Part shown: piece after piece, positions 1 to 5,317 of the stretch
Layout: every line of letters starts with the position of its first letter
How positions within the stretch are numbered: the first letter of the stretch is position 1
Assembly: GCA_029067025.1 (NCBI GenBank)
Contig: JAIEFH010000292.1
Coordinates: 1 to 5,317, forward strand
DNA length: 5,317 bases
Source: Oscillospiraceae bacterium
GTDB taxonomy: Bacteria > Bacillota > Clostridia > Oscillospirales > Oscillospiraceae
Reading direction: 5' to 3'
Translations under genes and position numbers: made by a program
The notes under the pieces: generated by a model
The model's database searches: none
What the model was told of the DNA's origin: nothing
The model's input: only the letters and a program-made list of their open reading frames with translations

Positions 1-192
1 CTTCTGACCGGGGGCTGCATCACCCTTTTTATTGAGTCCTGCCAGCTTTTCATCGGCCGCACCTTCGACATCGACGACCTGACGCTCAACACGCTGGGGG
101 TGTTCTGCGGTTTTCTGCTGGCGGCGTTTCTCCGACGGAGGTTCCCACGGTTTGCCGAAAGGCTGGCCGTCTCCCCCATCATTTCTTCGTAA
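1..192 (+). CDS. VanZ-like family membrane protein, C-terminal part
   Basis: The reading frame is open from the first base and ends at TAA 190-192, giving the last 63 residues of a protein whose start lies outside the window. Seen: a hydrophobic stretch (residues 1-11), then E12, Q15, R20, the acidic cluster D23-I-D-D26, then N30-T-L-G33 leading into a final hydrophobic segment (about 29-44) and a basic tail (R45-R47, R50). This E..Q....R..DIDDL..NTLG pattern is typical of the last two helices of VanZ-like proteins. VanZ itself gives low-level teicoplanin resistance, but most chromosomal homologues have no proven role, so resistance should not be assumed. The stop lies 15 bp before the ecfA1 start, which suggests co-transcription. 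The family call rests only on this C-terminal fragment. Confidence 0.75.
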   Translation, partial: LLTGGCITLFIESCQLFIGRTFDIDDLTLNTLGVFCGFLLAAFLRRRFPRFAERLAVSPIISS

Positions 193-194
193 TT

Positions 195-199
195 GAGGT
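195..199 (+). promoter_or_regulatory. Ribosome binding site of ecfA1
   Basis: GAGGT lies 8 bases before ATG 208. It decides the start: the frame could be extended to TTG 193, but that codon overlaps this Shine-Dalgarno sequence and has no good one of its own. Confidence 0.75.
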
Positions 200-207
200 A
201 TTTTCCC

Positions 208-1053
208 ATGGCCCAGTCCATCATCCAAACTGAAAACCTCACCTTCCGCTACACCACCGAGGAGGGCGTGGCCCCCACCGTGCTGGATGGCGTGTCCCTG
301 TCCATACAGCCGGGGGAGTTCGTGGCGGTGCTGGGCCACAACGGCTCCGGGAAATCCACGCTGGCCAAGCATATGAACGCCATCCTCCTGCCCTCCGGGG
401 GCAAGGTGTACGTGGACGGCATGGACACCCGCGACGAGGACAAGCTGCTGGACATCCGCCGCCGGGTGGGCATGGTGTTCCAGAACCCGGACAACCAGAT
501 CGTGGCCAGCGTGGTGGAGGAGGATGTGGCCTTTGGCCCGGAAAATTTGGGCGTGCCCTCCGAGGAGATTCGGGAGCGGGTGGACAGTGCCCTGGCCGCC
601 GTGGGCATGACCGAATACGCCCATCACGCCCCGCACCTGCTGTCCGGCGGGCAGAAGCAGCGGGTGGCCATCGCCGGGGTGCTGGCTATGCGGCCCCGGT
701 GCATCGTGCTGGACGAGCCCACCGCCATGCTGGACCCGGTGGGCCGGAAAGAGGTGCTGGACACCGTGCGCCGCCTCAACCGGGAGAACGGCATCACCGT
801 GGTGCTCATCACCCACCACATGGACGAGGCCGCCCAGGCCGACCGGCTCATCGTCATGCATGACGGCCACATCATGGCGGATGACAAGCCGGAGCGGGTG
901 TTCCAAAACGTGGACGGCCTGCGCTCCCTGGGACTGGAGGTACCCGAGCCGGTGGCCCTGCTGTACGAGCTGCGGCAGAACGGGGTGGACGTGCCCCTCA
1001 CCGCGCTGACGGTGGACGAGTGCGCCGGGGTTTTGAAGGAGCTGCTGGCGTAG
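208..1053 (+). CDS. ecfA1: Energy-coupling factor transporter ATPase EcfA1
   Basis: This is one of the two ATPases that drive group II ECF importers, which take up vitamins and metal ions through exchangeable S-components. It forms a heterodimer with EcfA2 on the cytoplasmic face of EcfT. The 281-residue protein is full length for the family. Seen in order: Walker A GHNGSGKST (43-51), Q-loop FQNPDNQ (91-97), ABC signature LSGGQKQR (145-152), Walker B IVLDEPT (166-172) with catalytic E170, D-loop MLDP (174-177) and switch histidine in ITHH (H203). The FQNPDNQ Q-loop is the EcfA1 type, in contrast to the FQYPEYQ of its partner. A C-terminal extension (about 225-281), usual in EcfA proteins, follows the nucleotide-binding domain. 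All catalytic motifs are intact. In the usual gene order ecfA2 follows directly; here an acetyltransferase gene intervenes, leaving 555 bases between ecfA1 and ecfA2. Family assignment is secure; transported substrates cannot be told from this gene. Confidence 0.95.
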   Translation: MAQSIIQTENLTFRYTTEEGVAPTVLDGVSLSIQPGEFVAVLGHNGSGKSTLAKHMNAILLPSGGKVYVDGMDTRDEDKLLDIRRRVGMVFQNPDNQIVASVVEEDVAFGPENLGVPSEEIRERVDSALAAVGMTEYAHHAPHLLSGGQKQRVAIAGVLAMRPRCIVLDEPTAMLDPVGRKEVLDTVRRLNRENGITVVLITHHMDEAAQADRLIVMHDGHIMADDKPERVFQNVDGLRSLGLEVPEPVALLYELRQNGVDVPLTALTVDECAGVLKELLA

Positions 1054-1067
1054 CGCTGTAAAATAGA

Positions 1068-1073
1068 GAGGGG
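1068..1073 (+). promoter_or_regulatory. Ribosome binding site of the acetyltransferase gene
   Basis: GAGGGG-type purine run 8 bases before GTG 1082. It supports the GTG start over the first internal ATG (codon 17), which has no comparable site. Confidence 0.6.
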
Positions 1074-1081
1074 TATATTGC

Positions 1082-1558
1082 GTGATTGAGCCAATCAAAA
1101 AAGAGCAGTTACATCAATGTCTTGAAATTATGAAACTAGGTTATGAAAATACTGCAGCAAAATTTGGCATGACAGAGGATAATTGTCCGCATAGAGGAAG
1201 AACGCGTTTGCCATATCGCATATTTGAGGATGAATATAATAGCGGATGTTTCATGTACGCATATGTATATGGCGGAGCATTAGTTGGTTTTCTATCTATA
1301 CTTGTGGAAGAACATAAAATGCACATCAATGATATAGTAATACTTCCTGCATATCAAAATAATGGGTTCGGAAGCACGCTCATGCAGTTTGCCAAAGAAG
1401 AAGCCAAACGAAGGAATTGTGATAAAATTGTCTTAGGAATGGTACATGATAATATACCGCTGCGAAATTGGTATGAGAAATTGGGTTTTCATACTATTGA
1501 ACTCAAAAAGTATGAAAAAGTAAATTATACCGTTGGAACAATGGAATTACTACTATAG
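1082..1558 (+). CDS. GNAT family N-acetyltransferase, AT-rich insertion in the ecf operon
   Basis: This encodes a 158-residue cytoplasmic protein predicted to transfer an acetyl group from acetyl-CoA to an unknown amine. Seen: a core strand and acetyl-CoA loop DIVILPAYQNNGFG (84-97) carrying the Q-x-x-G-x-G pyrophosphate-binding motif (Q92, G95, G97), followed by a helix (98-111), and the motif-B region N124 to F136 with WYEKLGF, where the tyrosine is the usual GNAT general-acid position. The length is normal for a single GNAT domain, with no sign of truncation. The start is GTG with a good ribosome binding site. Base composition is very unlike its neighbours: three hand-counted 60-base rows (1141-1320) are 32-40% GC, against 75% for row 661-720 in ecfA1, and codons favour A/T in third position. 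It sits between ecfA1 and ecfA2, where no acetyltransferase is expected, so recent horizontal acquisition is likely. The substrate is unknown; small-molecule, antibiotic or protein N-terminal acetylation cannot be told apart. Confidence 0.9.
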   Translation: MIEPIKKEQLHQCLEIMKLGYENTAAKFGMTEDNCPHRGRTRLPYRIFEDEYNSGCFMYAYVYGGALVGFLSILVEEHKMHINDIVILPAYQNNGFGSTLMQFAKEEAKRRNCDKIVLGMVHDNIPLRNWYEKLGFHTIELKKYEKVNYTVGTMELLL

Positions 1559-1594
1559 AAATCTACAAATTCCAGTCGCACATTATCTCCATCC

Positions 1595-1600
1595 AAGGAG
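1595..1600 (+). promoter_or_regulatory. Ribosome binding site of ecfA2
   Basis: AAGGAG with 8 bases to ATG 1609. It lies in the 50-base gap after the AT-rich acetyltransferase gene, so ecfA2 has its own translation signal and does not depend on coupling to the inserted gene. Confidence 0.8.
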
Positions 1601-1608
1601 TTTGATCC

Positions 1609-2511
1609 ATGGCAGCTATCATTGAGACAAAGGAACTGACGCACCTCTACAGCGCGGGCACCCCCTTCGAGCACACCGCCCTCCACGCAGTGGATTTTTC
1701 GGCTGACCCCGGCGAATATGTAGCCGTCATCGGCCGCACCGGGTCTGGAAAATCCACCCTGATCCAGCACCTCAACGGCCTGCTGAGGCCCACCTCCGGC
1801 CAGGTGCTGTTTGAGGGCACGGACATCTGGGAGAGCCGCGAGCGCACCCGGCAGGTGCGGTGCCAGGTGGGGCTGGTGTTCCAATACCCGGAGTACCAGC
1901 TCTTCGAGGAGACGGTGTATCAGGACATCGCCTTCGGCCCCAAGAACATGGGGCTGGATAAGGACGAAATCGACCGCCGGGTGAAGCAGTCCGCCCGGTT
2001 TGTGGGGCTGGAGCCGGGTGTTTTGGAGAAGTCCCCCTTCGACCTGTCCGGCGGGCAGAAGCGGAGGGTGGCCATCGCCGGGGTCATCGCCATGGAGCCC
2101 CAGGTGCTGGTGCTGGACGAGCCCACCGCGGGGCTTGACCCCTCCGGCTCCGCCCGCATTTTGGACAACATCCGCACCTACCATCAGGAGAAAAACGCCT
2201 GCATCATCCTGGTGTCCCACTCCATGGAGGAGGTAGCCCGGGAGGCCGAGCGGCTGGTGGTCATCCATAAAGGCACCATCCCCTTCTCCGGCCCTCCGGC
2301 GGAAGTATTCACCCACGGGGACGAGCTGGAGGCCATGGGCCTTGGCGTGCCCGCCATGACGAGAGTGTTCGCCCGTCTGCGCTCCATGGGGGTGGATGTG
2401 CCCGCCTCGGTATACACCATCCCCCAGGCCCGGGAGGCCGTGCTGGCCGCCCTGCATCGGGGTTCCGGAGAGAGGAAGCAGACCGCTTCTGACGAAAAGG
2501 GGGCGGTGTAA
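1609..2511 (+). CDS. ecfA2: Energy-coupling factor transporter ATPase EcfA2
   Basis: This is the second ATPase of the ECF module and the partner of EcfA1. It is 300 residues long, slightly over the usual 280-290 because of a polar C-terminal tail (about 284-300, rich in K, R, S, E). Seen: Walker A GRTGSGKST (42-50), Q-loop FQYPEYQLFEE (91-101), signature LSGGQKRR (146-153), Walker B VLVLDEPT (166-173) with catalytic E171, D-loop GLDP (175-178) and switch histidine H204 in VSHS. The FQYPEYQLFEE Q-loop is highly characteristic of EcfA2 and separates it from the EcfA1 paralogue upstream. Two short DNA stretches are nearly identical between the paralogues (640-680 with 2044-2084, 39 of 41 bases; 706-725 with 2110-2129, identical), explained by the shared signature and Walker B regions. 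The stop codon overlaps the ecfT start by one base (TAATG, 2509-2513), indicating translational coupling. Confidence 0.95.
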   Translation: MAAIIETKELTHLYSAGTPFEHTALHAVDFSADPGEYVAVIGRTGSGKSTLIQHLNGLLRPTSGQVLFEGTDIWESRERTRQVRCQVGLVFQYPEYQLFEETVYQDIAFGPKNMGLDKDEIDRRVKQSARFVGLEPGVLEKSPFDLSGGQKRRVAIAGVIAMEPQVLVLDEPTAGLDPSGSARILDNIRTYHQEKNACIILVSHSMEEVAREAERLVVIHKGTIPFSGPPAEVFTHGDELEAMGLGVPAMTRVFARLRSMGVDVPASVYTIPQAREAVLAALHRGSGERKQTASDEKGAV

Positions 2512-3317
2512 TGGCGCTGCGAGACATCACCCTGGGCCAGTATTTCCCCGGACGCTCCCCCATCCACAACCTGGACCCCCGGGCCAAGCTGGTGGGTATG
2601 ATCTGCTATATTGTTGCCCTGTTTCTGGGCAGCTGGTTCGTCACCTACGCCATCCTGCTGGCGGTGCTTATCGCCGTGGTGGCGGTGTCCACCGTCAAGC
2701 CAAAGGCCCTGCTGCGGGGGCTGAAGCCGGTGGTCTTTATCCTGGTGTTCACCGCCGTGCTCAACATCTTCTACACCCCCGGCGAGCCGCTGGTGACCTT
2801 CTGGATCTTCACCATCACCCGGGAGGGCATCATCCACGCCTTCTTCATGGTGGTGCGCATCATCATGCTCATCACCTGCACCTTCCTGCTGACCTACACC
2901 ACCTCTCCCCTGGCCCTTACCGACGGGCTGGAGCATCTGATGGGGCCGCTGAAAAAAATCCACGTCCCCGTCCACGAGCTGTCCATGATGATGTCCATTG
3001 CCCTGCGGTTCATCCCCACCCTTATCGAGGAGACGGACAAGATCATGTCCGCCCAGCGGGCCCGGGGCGCGGACTTCGACTCGGGCAACCTGATCCAGAA
3101 GGCGAAAGCCCTCATCCCCCTGCTGGTGCCGCTGTTCATCTCCGCCTTCCGGCGGGCGGACGAGCTGGCCACGGCCATGGAGTGCCGCTGCTACCACGGC
3201 GGCGAGGGCCGCACCCGGATGAAGCAGCTCCACTACCGCCCCGGCGACATCCTGTTCATGCTGGGGGCGCTGATATTGGCGGTTGGCATCGGCGTGCTGG
3301 GGCACTTCGGATTTTAA
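2511..3317 (+). CDS. ecfT: Energy-coupling factor transporter transmembrane protein EcfT
   Basis: This membrane scaffold couples ATP hydrolysis by EcfA1/EcfA2 to the tilting of substrate-binding S-components. At 268 residues it has the normal length. Seen: the typical N-terminus with GQYFPGRSPIHNLDPRAKL (9-27) before the first membrane segments (about 28-60), further hydrophobic segments near 73-88 and 105-130, a long amphipathic cytoplasmic region (about 135-225), and a last membrane helix (about 245-263). The two coupling-helix motifs that dock into the ATPases are visible: ARG at 184-186 in AQRARG, and the second X-R-X motif as CRC at 225-227 in MECRCYHGG. The second motif is a cysteine variant of the ARG form. 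The start ATG shares one base with the ecfA2 stop, and a purine-rich AAGGGGG sequence precedes it. No S-component gene is present, consistent with a shared (group II) module serving several S proteins encoded elsewhere. Confidence 0.95.
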   Translation: MALRDITLGQYFPGRSPIHNLDPRAKLVGMICYIVALFLGSWFVTYAILLAVLIAVVAVSTVKPKALLRGLKPVVFILVFTAVLNIFYTPGEPLVTFWIFTITREGIIHAFFMVVRIIMLITCTFLLTYTTSPLALTDGLEHLMGPLKKIHVPVHELSMMMSIALRFIPTLIEETDKIMSAQRARGADFDSGNLIQKAKALIPLLVPLFISAFRRADELATAMECRCYHGGEGRTRMKQLHYRPGDILFMLGALILAVGIGVLGHFGF

Positions 3318-3321
3318 AATT

Positions 3322-3330
3322 AAGGAGGGG
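3322..3330 (+). promoter_or_regulatory. Ribosome binding site of truA
   Basis: AAGGAGGGG, 6 bases before ATG 3337, in the 19-base ecfT-truA gap. It fixes the truA start; an in-frame ATG at 3283 lies inside ecfT and would add 18 residues unlike the family. Confidence 0.9.
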
Positions 3331-3336
3331 AACGCC

Positions 3337-4092
3337 ATGGAGCAGCGCAACATCGCCCTGCGGCTGAGCTACACCGGCACCGCCTACCACGGCTGGCAGG
3401 TGCAGAAAAACGCCGTGTCCGTGGCGGAAACCCTGGAAAAAGCCCTGGCCTCGGTGGTGTGCCACCCGGTGAAGGTCACCGGCGCGGGCCGCACCGACGC
3501 GGGGGTCCACGCTCAGGTGTACATCGCCAACTTTCGCACCACCTCCGGCATTCCCGTCGAGCGGCTGCCCCTGGCGGTGAACACCCGCCTGCCTGACGAC
3601 ATCTCGGTGTTCAAGGCCACGGTGGTGCCGGACGGGTTCAACGCCATCGGCTCCTGCCTGAAAAAGGAGTATACCTACCGCATCTACAACTCCCGCATCC
3701 GGGATCCGTTCTACGTCAACCGGGTGTGGTTCTACCCCAAGCCGCTGGACGAGAAGATTATGGCGGAAGCGGCAAGGCAGTTTGTGGGCACTCACGACTT
3801 CGCCGCCGTGCGCTCAGTGGGCACCGAGACCCGCACCACCGTGCGCACCGTCCACTACTTCGACATTGAGCGCCACGGGGACATCATCGACTGCCGGGTG
3901 TGCGCCGACGGCTTCCTCTATAATATGGTGCGGGCCATGGTTGGCACCTGCATTTACGCCGCCGAGGGCAAGCTGGATCCGGCGGAGATCCCCGCCATCC
4001 TGGAATCCCGCAACCGCACCCTGGCGGGCCCCACCGCGCCTCCTGACGGTTTGTATATGACTAACCTGTGGTATGAGGAAGATGTGTTATAG
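3337..4092 (+). CDS. truA: tRNA pseudouridine(38-40) synthase TruA
   Basis: TruA converts uridines 38, 39 and 40 in the tRNA anticodon arm to pseudouridine; it is a cytoplasmic homodimer. The protein has 251 residues, normal for bacterial TruA. Seen: N-terminal YTGTAYHGWQVQ (12-23), the catalytic motif GRTDAGVHA (51-59) with nucleophile D54 and base-flipping R52, the KKEYTYRI strand (109-116), the GTHDFAAV segment (151-158), DGFLYNMVRAMVG (191-203) and the C-terminal AGPTAPPDGLYM stretch (230-241). The catalytic site is intact. In the FxAR-type motif before the KEY strand the usual arginine is replaced (FNAIGS, 101-106). The gene follows ecfT by 19 bp, a common arrangement in Firmicutes. Its last 18 codons occur again downstream at 4195-4248, so the present C-terminus (ending WYEEDVL) may have been swapped in by recombination or by an inserted element. 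Confidence 0.95.
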   Translation: MEQRNIALRLSYTGTAYHGWQVQKNAVSVAETLEKALASVVCHPVKVTGAGRTDAGVHAQVYIANFRTTSGIPVERLPLAVNTRLPDDISVFKATVVPDGFNAIGSCLKKEYTYRIYNSRIRDPFYVNRVWFYPKPLDEKIMAEAARQFVGTHDFAAVRSVGTETRTTVRTVHYFDIERHGDIIDCRVCADGFLYNMVRAMVGTCIYAAEGKLDPAEIPAILESRNRTLAGPTAPPDGLYMTNLWYEEDVL

Positions 4093-4120
4093 GCAGCCAG
4101 GCTGTCGTGGCGGCGCGGTT

Positions 4121-4139
4121 GGCCTGCCCCCGGCAGGCC
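4121..4139 (+). repeat. Perfect hairpin 1 (8-bp stem)
   Basis: GGCCTGCC and GGCAGGCC are exact reverse complements separated by a CCC loop. All eight pairs are Watson-Crick and seven are G-C or C-G. Confidence 0.85.
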
Positions 4140-4154
4140 CGCCGCGAAGCGGCG
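4140..4154 (+). repeat. Perfect hairpin 2 (6-bp stem)
   Basis: CGCCGC and GCGGCG pair exactly around a GAA loop. It starts on the base after hairpin 1 and touches hairpin 3 at its last base. Confidence 0.8.
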
Positions 4155-4187
4155 CAGCCGAGGCGGAATTCACTTCCGCCCGGCTGC
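4154..4187 (+). repeat. Long hairpin 3 (14-bp stem with one bulge)
   Basis: GCAGCCG (4154-4160) pairs with CGGCTGC (4181-4187), and GGCGGAA (4162-4168) with TTCCGCC (4174-4180). A4161 is a single-base bulge and TTCAC (4169-4173) is the loop. All 14 pairs are Watson-Crick. The downstream bases (CTCAAATCC) have no T-run, which argues against an intrinsic terminator on the + strand. Confidence 0.85.
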
Positions 4188-4194
4188 TCAAATC

Positions 4195-4248
4195 CCGCCG
4201 GACGGGCTGTATATGACCAACCTGTGGTATCACGAAAACGTTCTCTGA
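4195..4248 (+). pseudogene. Duplicated 3' end of truA (18-codon remnant)
   Basis: Read in frame from 4195 this encodes PPDGLYMTNLWYHENVL and a TGA stop, against PPDGLYMTNLWYEEDVL and TAG at the end of intact truA (4039-4092). The first 12 residues are identical, and 15 of 17 overall if D/N is counted as similar (14 identical). At the DNA level 31 of the first 36 bases match and all five differences are synonymous; the last 18 bases match at only 9. It has no start codon of its own and is not expected to be translated. Synonymous-only divergence implies both copies descend from functional truA ends and that this is not an in-place decayed duplication. Its stop lies 13 bases before the next gene, so it is plausibly the original truA terminus of this locus, displaced by the sequence now upstream. 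Confidence 0.85.
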
Positions 4249-4252
4249 CAAC

Positions 4253-4256
4253 GGAG
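4253..4256 (+). promoter_or_regulatory. Ribosome binding site of the DUF5711-like gene
   Basis: GGAG with only 5 bases to ATG 4262. The spacing is short but usable. It lies just after the stop of the displaced truA tail. Confidence 0.55.
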
Positions 4257-4261
4257 CATTT

Positions 4262-5317
4262 ATGGACGAACAACGCCAAAAAAAACCGAAAATTCAGCCT
4301 CTGCATGGCCGGCCGGAACAATCGCCTCCCAGCCAGGAGCCGCCGAAAAAGCCGAAGCGCAAGCTGCCCCGCTTTTTGATGCGGGTCATCGCCGCCCTGG
4401 TGGTGCTGGCGGTCACGCTGTGCCTGGTGGTGGTAGTGGCCTTCCGGGACAGCCTGAACCTGGACAGCATCAAGCGCTGGTTTCACTACCGCTCCCTCAC
4501 CATCAGCGACAACGGCAAAGCGGAAACCTTCCCCTACGACGGCGATCTGAACTGCACCTTCGCCGTGCTGGACGGGGATCTGCTGGTGTGCTCCCGCAAC
4601 GCCATCTCCCTATACTCCGGCAGCGGCGCCCAGTACATCAACCAGTCGGTAAACATGGAAAACCCTGTGGTGAACACCAACGGCTCCCTGGCGGTGGTGT
4701 ATGACGCGGGGGGCTCCTCCCTGTACATATTGGGCCAGCGGACGCTGGTATGGACGGGCGAGGGCCTGGAGTCCATCCTGTCCGCCCGGCTGAACAAAAA
4801 CGGCCAGCTCACCGTGGTCACCCAGGCCGGCGGTTACCGGGGGACAGTCACCGTGTATGACTCCGCCTACTCCCCTGTGATGAGCGTCAATCTATCCTCC
4901 GCCTTTATCATGGACGCGGCTTTGTCCGACGATGGGCACACGCTGGCCATACTCACCCTGGGCCAGGCCGGCGGTACGTTCGCCACCAGCCTGGAGCTTT
5001 ACGACATGAGCTACTCCAGCGGCGAATACAAGCCCGACTTTATCTGCCAACTGGGGAGCAGCGTGGTACTGGAGACCCGGCACACCGCAAACGCGGTGTG
5101 GGCCCTGGGCGACCGGGGGCTCACCATCACCGGCCACGACGGCCGCACCTCCGGCGTGAGCTGGGCGGACAAGCATCTGCGGCGGTATACGCTGAGGGGG
5201 GACGGCTTCGCCGTCATCCTGCTGGGCAAGTACCGGGCGGGCAGCCGGGCGGAGCTGTGGGTGGTGGACGGCAAGGGCCAGCGCCGCGTCCTGAACATCA
5301 ACGAGCAGGTCATGTCC
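4262..5317 (+). CDS. DUF5711-like single-pass membrane protein, N-terminal part
   Basis: This open frame begins at ATG 4262 and runs off the window without a stop, giving 352 residues. Seen: a polar N-terminus rich in Lys, Pro and Gln (1-37, including the basic PKKPKRK cluster), one strongly hydrophobic segment (about 38-61), then a long region with many short strand-like segments, alternating small and hydrophobic residues, and recurring 'Y/L-D' and 'DG' turns (for example VLDGDLLVCS at 102-111, LSDDGHTLAIL at 221-231, LRGDGFAVILLG at 311-322). This suggests a signal-anchor protein with a beta-propeller-like domain outside the cell. The layout matches my recollection of DUF5711 proteins found in clostridia, whose function is unknown; the assignment is from general likeness and not a diagnostic motif. 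Composition is like the surrounding GC-rich genes. It probably followed truA directly before the hairpin segment intervened. Confidence 0.7.
   Translation, partial: MDEQRQKKPKIQPLHGRPEQSPPSQEPPKKPKRKLPRFLMRVIAALVVLAVTLCLVVVVAFRDSLNLDSIKRWFHYRSLTISDNGKAETFPYDGDLNCTFAVLDGDLLVCSRNAISLYSGSGAQYINQSVNMENPVVNTNGSLAVVYDAGGSSLYILGQRTLVWTGEGLESILSARLNKNGQLTVVTQAGGYRGTVTVYDSAYSPVMSVNLSSAFIMDAALSDDGHTLAILTLGQAGGTFATSLELYDMSYSSGEYKPDFICQLGSSVVLETRHTANAVWALGDRGLTITGHDGRTSGVSWADKHLRRYTLRGDGFAVILLGKYRAGSRAELWVVDGKGQRRVLNINEQVMS

Larger units (their letters stand above)
4093..4187 (+). repeat. GC-rich multi-hairpin intergenic element
   Basis: Immediately after the truA stop comes a non-coding stretch densely packed with inverted repeats: three hairpins in a row (4121-4139, 4140-4154, 4154-4187). 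Its ends can also pair: GCAGCC at 4093-4098 is complementary to GGCTGC at 4182-4187. It lies between two copies of the truA 3' end. No coding frame resembling a known protein is seen and no T-run follows any stem, so it is not a standard terminator. It resembles a small REP- or MITE-like interspersed repeat or the scar of an element. Membership of a repeat family is inference and cannot be shown from one copy. Confidence 0.55.

Noticed and set aside
1033..1064. Possible promoter for the acetyltransferase gene (TTGAAG and TAAAAT)
   Set aside because: The spacer is 20 bases and the implied transcript start would fall in the ribosome binding site; too weak to call.
1497..1526. Possible promoter for ecfA2 inside the acetyltransferase gene (TTGAAC, 18-base spacer, TAAATT)
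   Set aside because: Only 4 of 6 matches in each box within AT-rich coding DNA, where such matches arise often by chance.
640..2129. Near-identical DNA stretches shared by ecfA1 and ecfA2 (640-680 with 2044-2084; 706-725 with 2110-2129)
   Set aside because: They encode the ABC signature and Walker B motifs in paralogues with the same codon preferences, so they need no recent duplication or mobile element, though they could in principle recombine.
1525..2457. Long open frame on the minus strand (310 codons) opposite ecfA2
   Set aside because: It lies antisense to a fully conserved ABC ATPase gene, its translation is low-complexity (Gly, His, Gln-rich) and it resembles no family; long antisense frames are expected in GC-rich genes.
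2184..3353. Long open frame on the minus strand (389 codons) opposite ecfT
   Set aside because: Same reasoning: composition-driven antisense frame over ecfA2/ecfT, His/Gln/Gly-rich, crossing two real genes.
2396..3367. Plus-strand frame of 323 codons overlapping ecfT
   Set aside because: It is a shifted frame of ecfA2/ecfT rich in Pro, His, Arg and Gly; ecfT in the other frame has clear family motifs.
4121..4187. Rho-independent terminator after truA
   Set aside because: The stems are strong but none is followed by a T-run, and the downstream gene is close and in the same direction.
4093..4187. CRISPR array or integron attC site
   Set aside because: There are no regularly spaced direct repeats and no integrase or attC-type core sites; only inverted repeats are seen.
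4061..4486. Minus-strand frame spanning the truA end, hairpin segment and next gene
   Set aside because: It crosses the hairpins, the truA tail copy and the start of the downstream gene and resembles no protein; treated as a shadow.

Overview
The window looks like chromosomal DNA from a GC-rich member of the Bacillota, most likely an Oscillospiraceae-type gut clostridium (Flavonifractor/Oscillibacter-like). The grounds are the ECF-transporter energising module linked to truA, strong AGGAGG-type ribosome binding sites, a VanZ-like protein upstream and a DUF5711-like protein downstream. The taxonomic call is inference from gene content and style. All genes are on the + strand and tightly spaced, so a single long operon is plausible. 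I see no convincing internal promoter or Rho-independent terminator.

Layout: the end of a VanZ-like membrane protein (1-192); ecfA1 (208-1053); an AT-rich GNAT acetyltransferase gene (1082-1558); ecfA2 (1609-2511); ecfT (2511-3317, overlapping ecfA2 by one base); truA (3337-4092); a 102-bp GC-rich hairpin segment (4093-4194); an 18-codon second copy of the truA 3' end (4195-4248); and the first 352 codons of a single-pass membrane protein resembling DUF5711 (4262-5317, open at the window edge).

How they work together: EcfA1, EcfA2 and EcfT form the shared ATP-driven energising module of group II ECF vitamin/metal importers. The substrate-binding S-components must be encoded elsewhere. TruA makes pseudouridines in the tRNA anticodon arm and is a frequent ecfT neighbour in Firmicutes. 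The acetyltransferase has no evident link to transport and looks like a foreign insertion into the ecf operon.

Two things stand out. First, the low-GC GNAT gene separates two ATPase genes whose products form a heterodimer. Second, the truA tail is duplicated around a compact three-hairpin segment. The copies differ only synonymously over their first 12 codons, which suggests tail replacement by recombination or by a small element inserted at the truA 3' end. I did not find a clear previously undescribed multi-gene system; the truA-tail/hairpin arrangement is the best candidate for something new.
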